This document shows, in pieces, positions 1-9,572 of a DNA stretch of 64,000 bases (position 1 is the stretch's first letter; every line of letters starts with the position of its first letter). The notes beneath the pieces are model-generated. The model saw only the letters and a list, made by a program, of their open reading frames with translations, ran no database searches and was not told the origin of the DNA. Source of the stretch: Nitratireductor aquimarinus (GTDB lineage: Bacteria; Pseudomonadota; Alphaproteobacteria; Rhizobiales; Rhizobiaceae); assembly GCF_046773475.1 (NCBI RefSeq), contig NZ_CP177240.1, positions 372,001-436,000 on the forward strand, given 5' to 3'. Made by a program: the position numbers and the translations under genes.

Positions 1-503
1 GCGGCTGGGACCACATCCGCCTTCTCATGCTGGCGCAGGCCGCAGGCCTTTCCGGCGATGACTACAAGCAGATCCGCTGGGTGCAGTTCGACGGCGGCAG
101 CCCGGCCGTCACGCAGATGATCGGCGGTCAGGTACAGGCGGTCTCCACCGATCTCGGCGAGATCGCAGGTTTTGTGGAATCGGGCGATGTGCGTATTCTC
201 GCAGCCCTTTCCGACGACCGCATTCCTGCCTTCCCCGACGCCCCGACTGCCAAGGAGCAGGGCCTCGACGTGACCGGCTACAACTGGCGCGGTTTCTACA
301 CGGGCGGCGAGGTGTCCGACGAGGGCTACAGCGCCTGGGTCGACCGTCTGCAGAACCTCTATGACACCGATGACTGGAAAGAGACGGCGCAGGCCAACGG
401 CCTTGTTCCGGTCTGGCGCGGCGGCGACGAATTCGAAGCCTATGTGAAGGATCAGTCCGAGCAGATGCGCAAGATTTCCCAGGAGATCGGAGTCATCAAG
501 TGA
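1..503 (+). CDS. tctC: TctC-type solute-binding protein of a TTT transporter, C-terminal part
   Basis: The left edge of the window cuts this gene; the frame is open from base 3 and the visible part is about 166 residues. It is the C-terminal half of a periplasmic Bug/TctC receptor, which captures carboxylates for a tripartite tricarboxylate transporter. Visible family features are the segment reading QFDGGSPAVTQMIGGQVQAV, the DVRILAALSDDR strand and the YNWRGFY motif. The stop codon overlaps the GTG start of the tctB gene, and tctB and tctA follow in the usual order, which supports the call. The substrate cannot be read from the sequence. Confidence 0.85.
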   Translation, partial: GWDHIRLLMLAQAAGLSGDDYKQIRWVQFDGGSPAVTQMIGGQVQAVSTDLGEIAGFVESGDVRILAALSDDRIPAFPDAPTAKEQGLDVTGYNWRGFYTGGEVSDEGYSAWVDRLQNLYDTDDWKETAQANGLVPVWRGGDEFEAYVKDQSEQMRKISQEIGVIK

Positions 504-931
504 CAGACAGGATCGTCGGCCTTTTTCTTCTGGCCATTTCGATCTGGTACGGCGTGACCGCGGGAGACTATGAGGCGAGCTTCGGCGACCCTCTTGGCCC
601 CGCGGCCTTCCCCGTCATGCTGTCCGTGCCTGCGGCCATTCTCAGCCTGGTCATGATCATCCGGCCCGATGAGGAACCGGCCTGGGTCACGGGCAAGCCG
701 CTGTTGCTGCAGGTGGCGGCGGTCTCGCTGCTGCTTGCCTATGCGGGCTTTCTGGAAGTGCTCGGTTTTCCGCTTGCCACCTTCATCGCCGTCGCGCTTT
801 TCGGGCGCATTCTGCGCAGTTCCTGGCCGAAATCCATCGCTTCGGCGGCAATCATGAGCGCGTTCCTGTTCCTCACCTTCGACAAGCTGCTCGGCCTGCC
901 GCTGCCGCTTCTCCCAGAATTCGTGAGCTGA
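500..931 (+). CDS. tctB: TctB-type small membrane subunit of TTT transporter
   Basis: A 143-residue protein with about four hydrophobic segments (near residues 3-20, 38-54, 72-92 and 112-130), the size and layout of TctB, the small and poorly conserved membrane subunit of TTT carriers. The start is GTG at 500, sharing the GTGA overlap with the tctC stop, so the two are translationally coupled. tctA begins 4 bases after its stop. Sequence identity in TctB proteins is low, so the assignment leans on position between tctC and tctA and on the membrane pattern. Confidence 0.85.
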   Translation: MTDRIVGLFLLAISIWYGVTAGDYEASFGDPLGPAAFPVMLSVPAAILSLVMIIRPDEEPAWVTGKPLLLQVAAVSLLLAYAGFLEVLGFPLATFIAVALFGRILRSSWPKSIASAAIMSAFLFLTFDKLLGLPLPLLPEFVS

Positions 932-935
932 TTTC

Positions 936-2444
936 ATGGATATGCTCTCCGCCCTTGCGCAAGGCTTTGCGGTCGCCATCACGCCGACCAATCTGGCTCT
1001 GGCGCTGTTCGGCTGCTTTGCGGGAACGCTGATCGGCGCGCTGCCGGGCCTTGGTCCGGTAAACGGCGTTGCCATTCTCATCCCGCTCGCCTTCTCGCTC
1101 GGGCTGGAGCCCACCTCGGCGCTCATCATGCTGTCATGCATCTATTATGGCTGCATGTATGGCGGGCGCATTTCGTCGATCATGCTCAACATCCCCGGCG
1201 ATGAACCGGCGATCATGACAACGCTCGACGGCTACCCCATGGCGCGCGCCGGCAAGGCGTCGGAAGCGCTCGCCATCTCCGCCGTCGCCTCCTTCATCGG
1301 CGCGACCTTCGCCACCATCGGCCTCACCCTGTTTGCGCCGCTTCTGGCCAAGGCCGCCATCTATTTCGGCCCCGCCGACTATTTCGCGCTCTATGTCATG
1401 GCGTTCGCCACCATTGGCGGCATCACCTCGGTCAATCCGTTCAAGACGCTGCTCGCGGCCTTCATCGGCCTGATGATCGCGACGGTCGGTCTCGACCCGG
1501 CCACGGGCACCGCGCGCTACACCGCCGGTTCGTTCCATCTCTATGACGGGTTCGACCCCATCGTCGCAATTGTCGGCCTGTTCGCCATCTCCGAAGTGCT
1601 GGTCTATCTGGAGCGGGTGCATCAGGGCGAAACCAAAATGGTCCCGCTTGGCCGTGCGCTGCCGCGCTTCAAGGACATGATGTCCGGCGGCTGGGCCAAT
1701 CTGCGCGGCTCGGTCATCGGCTTTGTCTGCGGCATCCTGCCGGGCGCCGGCGCATCACTCGGCGCGTTCATGTCCTACATCGCCGAACAGCGCTGGAGCG
1801 CCAAGGACGGCAAATTCGGGCAGGGCGACCCGCGCGGCATCGCTGCGCCCGAGGCCGGCAACAACGCCGCGTCCGGCGGCGCGCTCATCCCCATGCTCAC
1901 GCTCGGCGTGCCCGGCAGCGGCACCACCGCCGTCATGCTGGCGCTGCTCATCTCGCTCAACATCCAGCCCGGCCCGCTGCTCTTCGACCGGCAGCCGGAA
2001 CTGGTCTGGGGCCTCATCGCCGCGCTCTACCTGGCCAATGTCGCGCTGCTCATCATGAACATCCCGATGATCGGCCTGTTCACGCGCATGCTTTCAATGC
2101 CGCAATGGGTGCTGATGCCCTTCGTCGTGATGGTCAGCTTCCTGGGCGTCTACTCGATCAGCCATTCCACCTTCGACCTGTTCGTCATGGTCGGGTTCGG
2201 CGTGATCGGCTACATCCTGCGCATGCTGGGCATTTCGCTGGTGCCGGTCATTCTGGGGCTGCTTCTGGGTGCGGACATGGAAAACAATCTGCGCCGCGCG
2301 CTCTCCATCTCGAATGGCGACTTCCAGATTCTGGTCTCAAGCCCCATCGCGCTGACACTCTACGCCATCACCGCAACCATGCTGGGCCTCGCCTTCCTGC
2401 TCGCCTTCCGCGCCCGCAGGCGAAACCGCGCTGCGGCGGGCTGA
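936..2444 (+). CDS. tctA: TctA-type large membrane subunit of TTT transporter
   Basis: A 502-residue integral membrane protein, the usual length for TctA, the channel-forming subunit of TTT carriers. The family signatures are present: GALPGLGPVNGVAI near residue 34, a second repeat GILPGAGASLGAF near 265, and the NNAASGGALIPML and TLGVPGSGTTAVM stretch around 310-335. It ends the operon tctC-tctB-tctA. The last 66 or so bases, coding for the tail, resemble sequence found again twice downstream in diverged tandem repeats, so the end of this gene was probably part of a duplication. Substrate unknown; a carboxylate is expected from the family. Confidence 0.93.
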   Translation: MDMLSALAQGFAVAITPTNLALALFGCFAGTLIGALPGLGPVNGVAILIPLAFSLGLEPTSALIMLSCIYYGCMYGGRISSIMLNIPGDEPAIMTTLDGYPMARAGKASEALAISAVASFIGATFATIGLTLFAPLLAKAAIYFGPADYFALYVMAFATIGGITSVNPFKTLLAAFIGLMIATVGLDPATGTARYTAGSFHLYDGFDPIVAIVGLFAISEVLVYLERVHQGETKMVPLGRALPRFKDMMSGGWANLRGSVIGFVCGILPGAGASLGAFMSYIAEQRWSAKDGKFGQGDPRGIAAPEAGNNAASGGALIPMLTLGVPGSGTTAVMLALLISLNIQPGPLLFDRQPELVWGLIAALYLANVALLIMNIPMIGLFTRMLSMPQWVLMPFVVMVSFLGVYSISHSTFDLFVMVGFGVIGYILRMLGISLVPVILGLLLGADMENNLRRALSISNGDFQILVSSPIALTLYAITATMLGLAFLLAFRARRRNRAAAG

Positions 2445-3110
2445 ACCACCCCCAGCCCACCTCCACACCTCGTCATCCTCGGGCCTGACCCGAGAATCCA
2501 TGCCAGAACCGCAACCAGTTGCGCCGACAACGGCATGGATACCCGGCTCAAGGCCGGGCATGACGAAAACCGGGAAGAAAGGCGGAACGCCCAACCTCAG
2601 CGTGAACGGGGACATCCTCCGCATGCCGGGCCTCACCGTCCTGCTCGCCGTACCGTGCACTTTCCACGCACACAGACAAAACCGCGCGACAACGGGCTGA
2701 AACAGCCCAGCCCACCTCCACACTTCGTCATCCTCGGGCCTGACCCGAGGATCCATGCCAGAACCGCAATCATCTGCACCGACAACGACATGGATACCCG
2801 GCTCAAGGCCGGGCATGACGAAAACCGGAGAGCAAGGCGGGACGCCCAACCTTCAGCGTGACCGGCAACAATCCTGCGCATGTCAGGCCTCACCGTCCTA
2901 CATGCTCTCCACGCGTACTTTCCACGCGCAGAGGCAAAACCACGCGACAACAGGCCGAACCAACCCCAGCCCACCTCCACACTTCGTCATCCTCGGGCCT
3001 GACCCGAGGATCCATGCCAGAACCGCAATCATTTGCGCCGACGACGGCATGGATACCCCGCTCAGGGCCGGGCATGACGAAAACCGGAGAACGGGATCAA
3101 AACACCCGAG
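2379..3110. repeat. Diverged tandem repeat (about 2.8 units of 245-257 bp) with REP-like palindromes
   Basis: Three related units begin near 2379, 2623 and 2880. Each holds a segment like the tctA 3' end (ATG.C.GGCCTC.CC, then AAACC.CGC), a shared CCCAGCCCACCTCCAC, and an imperfect palindromic core: TCATCCTCGGGCCTGACCC on one side, then CATGGATACCC and GGCCGGGCATGACGAAAACC on the other. The cores start near 2470, 2726 and 2985. Core elements of this kind are common between genes in rhizobial genomes. The open frames across this stretch are made by the repeats and show no protein family, so the 2445-3139 gap is regarded as noncoding. Confidence 0.85.
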
Positions 3111-3139
3111 CGCCCTTCACGACACTCTGTTGACAGGTG

Positions 3140-3994
3140 TCACCCGAAGACGACCGTCTTGTGCCCGTTCATCATCACCCGGTTTTCCAGGTGCAGCTTC
3201 ACGGCGCGGGCCAGAACCCGGCTTTCGATGTCGCGGCCGGTGGCAACGAAATCCTCTGCCGTCATGGCATGCGTCACACGCTCGGTTTCCTGCTCGATGA
3301 TCGGCCCCTCATCGAGATCCGGCGTCACATAATGCGCCGTCGCGCCGATCAGCTTCACGCCGCGCTCATGCGCCTGATGATAGGGCTTCGCGCCCTTGAA
3401 GCTCGGCAGAAACGAATGGTGAATGTTGATCACTTTGCCGTAGAGACGGTTCGAGAGCTCGTTCGAAAGCACCTGCATATAGCGCGCGAGGATGACGAGA
3501 TCCGCGCCCGTCTCCTTGAACAGCTCAAGCAGCTTTGCTTCCTGCTCCTGCTTGTTCTCCTTGTTCACCTTCCAGCAGTGATAGGGGATGCCCTCCATCT
3601 CCGCCGTGCGGCGTGAATCCTCATGGTTCGAAACGATGGCCACCACCTCGGCGTCCAGCCAGCCGACACGGATCTGGTAGAGCAGGTGCAGCAGCGCGTG
3701 GTCGAACTTCGACACCATGATGATGATCTTCGGCCGCCGCGTCGAGTCGCTCATCGCGGTCTTCATGTCGAAGCGCGCAATGGCCGGCTCCAGCGCGCGC
3801 ATCAGCCCGTCGCGTTCCACGCCCTCGGGCGCGGTCGCGGCAATGCGCATGAAGAAGCGGTTGCTCTGGCGATCCCAGAACTGGTTGGATTCAGCGATGT
3901 TCGCACCCAGACCGGCGAGTTCCGTCGTCACTGCCGCCACGATGCCGGGGCGATCTTCGCAGGTAAGATTGATGTGAAACGTCTTCTCGGTCAT
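3140..3994 (-). CDS. purU: Formyltetrahydrofolate deformylase
   Basis: PurU hydrolyses 10-formyltetrahydrofolate to tetrahydrofolate and formate, balancing one-carbon pools. The 284-residue protein has the normal two-domain layout: an N-terminal ACT domain (residues about 6-85, with CEDRPGIVAAVT) and a formyltransferase-like domain. The catalytic motifs are visible as NIHHSFLPSFKGAKPYHQA and TPDLDEGPI, matching the Asn-His-Asp triad of the PurN/PurU fold. A start at 4060 is possible in frame, but the ATG at 3994 (MTEKTFHIN) begins directly at the ACT domain and gives the family length, so I use it. It stands alone, in the same direction as the thi operon upstream. Confidence 0.95.
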   Translation of the reverse strand: MTEKTFHINLTCEDRPGIVAAVTTELAGLGANIAESNQFWDRQSNRFFMRIAATAPEGVERDGLMRALEPAIARFDMKTAMSDSTRRPKIIIMVSKFDHALLHLLYQIRVGWLDAEVVAIVSNHEDSRRTAEMEGIPYHCWKVNKENKQEQEAKLLELFKETGADLVILARYMQVLSNELSNRLYGKVINIHHSFLPSFKGAKPYHQAHERGVKLIGATAHYVTPDLDEGPIIEQETERVTHAMTAEDFVATGRDIESRVLARAVKLHLENRVMMNGHKTVVFG

Positions 3995-4131
3995 GGCTTT
4001 GCCTGAACTTGTGATCTGAAAGGGAAAGCGCCCGCAGGCGCGGGGCGTTTTATACGCCATCGAACGAGGATTGAAATGGTTTTAGTGTCTCACCAAGGCT
4101 GACGCTGAGTGACAGCCGGGCGCAGCCTGCC

Positions 4132-4875
4132 TCAGGCAGCCAGCCAGCGTTCGGAAAGATGGGTTTTGGCCGTCCGCACGCTTGCCTCAAGCGCATCGCC
4201 CCGGGCAAGGTCAGCCGCGACGGCGCTCGCCAGCATGCAGCCGGTGCCGCGCATTGCGCCGGGCAGGCGCGGTCCATCAAAATGAAGCGGTGGCCCGTCC
4301 GCCCGAAAGAGCGTGTCAACCGCGCGAACACCACGCGCATGTCCACCCTTCACCAGCAGCGCGCGCACGCCCCCGGCAAGCATCCGGCCTGCCTGGGCAT
4401 GCCGGTCAGCCTCGCATTCCGCTTCTTCCTCTCGCGTCAAAAGCGCCAGTTCCGGCAGGTTGGGCGTCACAAGGCTGCAAAGCGGCATCAGCTTTTCGCG
4501 CATGGTTTCAATCGCGTCTTCGGCAAGCAGCGCCCGCCCGGAAGACGAAGCGATCACCGGATCGAGCACCACCGGAATGTCGGCATTTGCGCGCAGAATG
4601 GCCGCGACGCGCTCCACCGTCTCACCGGCTCCCAGCATGCCGATCTTGATCGCCGTCACCCGGTTGGCCGAAAGGGCGGCAAGCATCTGCGCTTCCACCA
4701 TCTCAGGGGCGCAGAGGTCGACGCGGCTCACCGCCTCATGCGTCTGCACGGTCACTGCCGTCACGGCAAGGCATGTCTTCACGCCGAACGCCGAAATCGT
4801 CTCGATGTCGCGCGCAATACCGGCCCCGCCGGAGGAATCCGAGCCGGCGACCACCAGCACATGCGCAGCGCTCAT
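4132..4875 (-). CDS. thiD: Hydroxymethylpyrimidine / phosphomethylpyrimidine kinase
   Basis: ThiD phosphorylates HMP and HMP-P to HMP-PP, the pyrimidine precursor of thiamine. The 247-residue protein opens with the ribokinase-like signature VLVVAGSDSSGGAGI and carries the anion-hole motif GTGCMLASA near the C terminus. The ATG at 4875 overlaps the thiE stop as ATGA, so it is preferred over in-frame starts at 4881 and 4902. It is the last gene of the thiC-thiO-thiS-thiG-thiE-thiD operon and so lies under the TPP riboswitch upstream of thiC. Confidence 0.95.
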   Translation of the reverse strand: MSAAHVLVVAGSDSSGGAGIARDIETISAFGVKTCLAVTAVTVQTHEAVSRVDLCAPEMVEAQMLAALSANRVTAIKIGMLGAGETVERVAAILRANADIPVVLDPVIASSSGRALLAEDAIETMREKLMPLCSLVTPNLPELALLTREEEAECEADRHAQAGRMLAGGVRALLVKGGHARGVRAVDTLFRADGPPLHFDGPRLPGAMRGTGCMLASAVAADLARGDALEASVRTAKTHLSERWLAA

Positions 4876-5477
4876 CGCCATTTCTCCGTCGCCGCCAGCC
4901 ATTCGCGGGTGCGCGCTTCCGGATCGGGGTTCAAAGTGATGTCCGTCACCACGGCGGCGCTGTCCGCACCCGCTTCAAACACGCCGGGCAACCGCTCCGG
5001 GTTCAGCCCGCCAATCGCCACCAGCGGCACATCGCCGACACGCTTTCGCCAGTCGGCCAGCCGGTCGAGCCCCTGCGGCGCCCATTTCATCTTCTTCAGG
5101 ATCGTTGGATAGACCGGGCCGAGCGCCACATATTCCGGTTTTTCGGCGAGCGCCGTGCGCAGTTCCGCTCCATCATGGGTGCTGATGCCAAGCTTCATCC
5201 CCGCCGCGCGGATCGCGCCAAGATCGGCTTCCGCCAGATCTTCCTGTCCCAGATGGATGAAATCGCAGCCCGTCTCGATGGCAAGCCGCCAGTGGTCGTT
5301 GACGATCAGTTGGCAGTCGTGACCGGCGCAGATGCGCTTTGCCTCGGCGATCTCGGCCTTGAGGTTTTGCGCATCCATCTCCTTGATGCGCAACTGCACC
5401 AGCTTCACGCCCAGAGGCGCAAGCCGGGCAATCCACGCCGCGCTGTCAACGATGAGATAAAAGGGATCAAGCTTCAT
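4872..5477 (-). CDS. thiE: Thiamine-phosphate synthase
   Basis: ThiE joins HMP-PP and the thiazole phosphate to give thiamine phosphate. The 201-residue TIM-barrel protein shows GVKLVQLRIKEMD near the N terminus, NDHWRLAIETGCDFIHLGQEDL in two parts in the middle, GPVYPT, and VAIGGLNPERLPGVFEAGA near the end. The frame stays open far upstream, but the ATG at 5477 overlaps the thiG stop (ATGA) and starts exactly where the family begins. The GPVYPT element replaces the more common GPIFPT. It is coupled to thiG before it and to thiD after it. Confidence 0.94.
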   Translation of the reverse strand: MKLDPFYLIVDSAAWIARLAPLGVKLVQLRIKEMDAQNLKAEIAEAKRICAGHDCQLIVNDHWRLAIETGCDFIHLGQEDLAEADLGAIRAAGMKLGISTHDGAELRTALAEKPEYVALGPVYPTILKKMKWAPQGLDRLADWRKRVGDVPLVAIGGLNPERLPGVFEAGADSAAVVTDITLNPDPEARTREWLAATEKWR

Positions 5478-6247
5478 TCGAAAACGGCCTTGCCAATAAT
5501 CGGGGTTGAGGGAACGGCCATGTCGCGCGGCTCCAGCGGCCCGGCGCGAAAGGCCACGTGGCCGGCCTCGACCGCCCCGGCAAAGGCTGCCGCCATCGCT
5601 GCCGGATCGCCGGCCTTTGCAACGGCCGTGTTCAAAAGAACCGCATCGAACCCAAGCTCCATCACCATGCCCGCATGCGAGGGGCGTCCGAGTCCCGCAT
5701 CCACGATCAGCGGAATGTCGGGGAAATGCGCCCGAATCGCCCGCAATCCGTCCACGTTCACAGGCCCGCGCGCCGAGCCGATGGGCGCGCACCAGGGCAT
5801 CAGAACCTCGCATCCCGCCTCAAGAAGCCGTTCGGCCACCACCAGATCGTCGGTCGTGTAGGGAAACACCCTGAAACCCTCGGCACTCAGGATGCGCGCG
5901 GCTTCCACGAGGCCAAACACGTCCGGCTGAAGCGTGTCATGGTGGCCGATCACTTCGAGCTTGATCCAGTCCGTGCCGAAAAGCTCGCGCGCCATCTGCG
6001 CCGTGGTCACCGCTTCCTTCACCGAGTGGCATCCGGCCGTGTTGGGCAGAACCCGCACGCCCAGTTCCCGGATCAGCTCCCAGAACTGCCCGCCAGTGCG
6101 GTTTCCCGCCGTCTCGCGTCGCAGCGACACGGTCACGATATCGCAGGCCGAAGCCCGCACCGCCTCGGCCATGATGGCGGGGGAGGGGTATTGCGCAGTG
6201 CCCAGCAGAAGCCGCGATGTCAGTGTTTCACCGTAGAGCGTCAGCAT
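5474..6247 (-). CDS. thiG: Thiazole synthase
   Basis: ThiG assembles the thiazole ring from deoxyxylulose 5-phosphate, dehydroglycine and sulfur carried by ThiS. The 257-residue protein matches the normal length. The Schiff-base lysine is expected in the WIKLEVIGH motif, and the phosphate-binding GLGRPSHAG and the MPWCAPIGS motif are present. The frame is open to 6397, but MLTLYGETLTSR at 6247 is the family start and sits just 1 base after the thiS stop. With thiO as glycine oxidase in the same operon, this organism makes dehydroglycine by the aerobic ThiO route rather than with ThiH. Confidence 0.95.
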   Translation of the reverse strand: MLTLYGETLTSRLLLGTAQYPSPAIMAEAVRASACDIVTVSLRRETAGNRTGGQFWELIRELGVRVLPNTAGCHSVKEAVTTAQMARELFGTDWIKLEVIGHHDTLQPDVFGLVEAARILSAEGFRVFPYTTDDLVVAERLLEAGCEVLMPWCAPIGSARGPVNVDGLRAIRAHFPDIPLIVDAGLGRPSHAGMVMELGFDAVLLNTAVAKAGDPAAMAAAFAGAVEAGHVAFRAGPLEPRDMAVPSTPIIGKAVFE

Positions 6248-6248
6248 G

Positions 6249-6446
6249 TCAGCCTCCCTGCATGGGCGAGAGAATTTCGATCCGGTCGCCTTCATCAAGT
6301 GTGCAGAGAATGCGTTCCCCCGCCCGCACCAGTTCGCCATTGCGCGCCGTGGCGAGAAAGTCGGGCGCATAGTCGAGTTCGTCGAGAAGGGCGGCAAGCG
6401 TCGTTGCCGTCACGCGCCGCTCCTCGCCATTAACCGTGAGCTTCAT
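6249..6446 (-). CDS. thiS: Sulfur carrier protein ThiS
   Basis: A 65-residue ubiquitin-fold protein ending in Gly-Gly. The C-terminal GG is adenylated and then thiocarboxylated to deliver sulfur to ThiG. The segment MKLTVNGEERRV and the GDRIEILSPMQGG tail are typical. It overlaps the end of thiO by 17 bases and is followed directly by thiG. No thiF adenylyltransferase gene is present in this window, so activation must rely on an enzyme encoded elsewhere, probably a MoeB/ThiF-type protein. Confidence 0.95.
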   Translation of the reverse strand: MKLTVNGEERRVTATTLAALLDELDYAPDFLATARNGELVRAGERILCTLDEGDRIEILSPMQGG

Positions 6447-7404
6447 TCAGAGCCTCCACGCGTTCGTTCAGGATCAGGGCCGCCGCCTCCTGCGCCATTG
6501 CGGGCGAGAGCAGAAAGCCATGGCGATAAAAACCGTTCACGCTGATCCCCTCCCGGGTCTGCTTCACCCGCGGCAGATTGTCGGCATAGGCCGGGCGCAC
6601 GCCGGCGCCCGTCTCCACGATCTTCGCTTCCGCAAAGGCCGGGTGCAGGCTGTAGGCTGCGTTCAGGAGTTCCATTGTCGAGCGGGCGCTGATCGGCCCG
6701 TCATCATCGCTTTCGATCATCGTCGCACCGACCATGAAGTGATGCCCCTCGCGCGGCACGATGTAGACCGGAATGCGCGGATGAAGCAGACGCACCGGGC
6801 GTGAAAGGCTGATCTCTTTCGTGCGCAGCAGAAGCATTTCGCCACGTACCCCGCGCAGCCCGTCGTCAGCGGCCGCCATGCCGGTGCAATAGGCAATCCT
6901 GTCCGCCTCAACCGACGTATCATTACCGTAAGCGAAGCGTACACCTGCCGCTTTCAACCCGGCGATCAGCGCCGTCATCGCCCGGCGCGGGTCGAGATGC
7001 GCTTCGTCCCGGAAGAAGAGCCCACGCCGAAACCGTCCGGCGAGATCGGGCTCCAGTGCGGCCACGCCGTCGCCATCCAGCCACGCATGGCCGCCCGTGC
7101 GGGTGGCGAAGCGGTTGAGTTCCGCTGCATCGCGCGCAGGTGCGACCACCAGCGTTCCATTGCGCAACACATGGCCGGGCAGCGCCGTGTCCCACCAGTC
7201 CGCAGCAAGGCGTCCCAGTGTCAGAACCGGCTCCTCCGCGCTCTCGCGCTCGCACCAGGGCGCAAGCATCCCGCCGGCAAGCCATGAGGCGCTGCCCGCC
7301 GGTCCGGCGCGAACGTCGCAGACAGTCACCTGCGCGCCCGCCCGGACAAGCTCATGGGCCAGCGTGAGGCCGGCAATGCCGGCCCCGCGAATGAGGACAT
7401 GCAT
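6430..7404 (-). CDS. thiO: Glycine oxidase ThiO (FAD-dependent)
   Basis: ThiO oxidises glycine to dehydroglycine (iminoacetate) for ThiG, releasing hydrogen peroxide. The 324-residue protein is a DAO-family flavoenzyme: an N-terminal FAD-binding motif GAGIAGLTLAHEL (residues 7-19), SWLAGGMLAPWCE in the substrate-site region, and the C-terminal GFYRHGFLLSPAMA motif. The ATG at 7404 lies 3 bases after the thiC stop. The product enters the ThiG reaction together with ThiS, encoded next. Confidence 0.94.
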   Translation of the reverse strand: MHVLIRGAGIAGLTLAHELVRAGAQVTVCDVRAGPAGSASWLAGGMLAPWCERESAEEPVLTLGRLAADWWDTALPGHVLRNGTLVVAPARDAAELNRFATRTGGHAWLDGDGVAALEPDLAGRFRRGLFFRDEAHLDPRRAMTALIAGLKAAGVRFAYGNDTSVEADRIAYCTGMAAADDGLRGVRGEMLLLRTKEISLSRPVRLLHPRIPVYIVPREGHHFMVGATMIESDDDGPISARSTMELLNAAYSLHPAFAEAKIVETGAGVRPAYADNLPRVKQTREGISVNGFYRHGFLLSPAMAQEAAALILNERVEALNEAHG

Positions 7405-7407
7405 GGG

Positions 7408-9225
<1,818 letters not shown>

Positions 9226-9350
9226 GGGTTCAGAGCCTCCTCTGCTCGTTCAGCAATGGAGACCCAGTTCGTGCCGAGAGGAGGAAGAGCTGTGACGTTC
9301 CTGTACGGAAACGGTTTTCGGCCGCGATAAGCCTGTGACCCGCCAAGCAT

Positions 9351-9455
9351 GCACCATCCCTACGCCAGTATGAACTGGATCAGGTTCATCGGGTCACTGC
9401 GCTGCATGGAAAACCATGCCAGCAGAATCTCAGCCCCTTGGCGGGACCCCCCAGG
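9351..9455 (-). promoter_or_regulatory. TPP riboswitch (THI element) in the thiC leader
   Basis: Read on the minus strand the leader contains the conserved THI-box parts in order: GGGG near the 5' side, GGGCTGAGATT, a variable P3-type arm, then AACCTGATC, and ACTGGCGTAGGGAT near the 3' side. These are the TPP-binding elements of the aptamer. It lies about 125 bases upstream of the thiC ATG. A 9-base segment just 3' of the aptamer (9339-9347) is an exact complement of aptamer bases 9437-9445, a candidate switching helix. A TTGACA hexamer on the minus strand at 9489-9494 may be the -35 of its promoter, but no good -10 is visible. Confidence 0.95.
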
Positions 9456-9572
9456 TGAGGCGTTAGGGTGGGCGAAGGCGGTGCTGCTTGTCAAGCAGGC
9501 TGACGCGGTTGTGCAGAACTCTGCGTCAGGGGAGGGCCGGCCGCGATGAGCGGCCGGGCCGGAATGCTTAGG

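Noticed and set aside
2455..3110. CRISPR-like array in the repeats after tctA
   Set aside because: Only three diverged units of about 250 bases; no short identical repeats and no unique spacers of regular size, and no cas genes.
9466..9494. Complete sigma-70 promoter of the thi operon
   Set aside because: The TTGACA at 9489-9494 is good, but the hexamer at the right spacing is CCACCC, and CTAACG needs a 22-base spacer. Only a possible -35 is noted.
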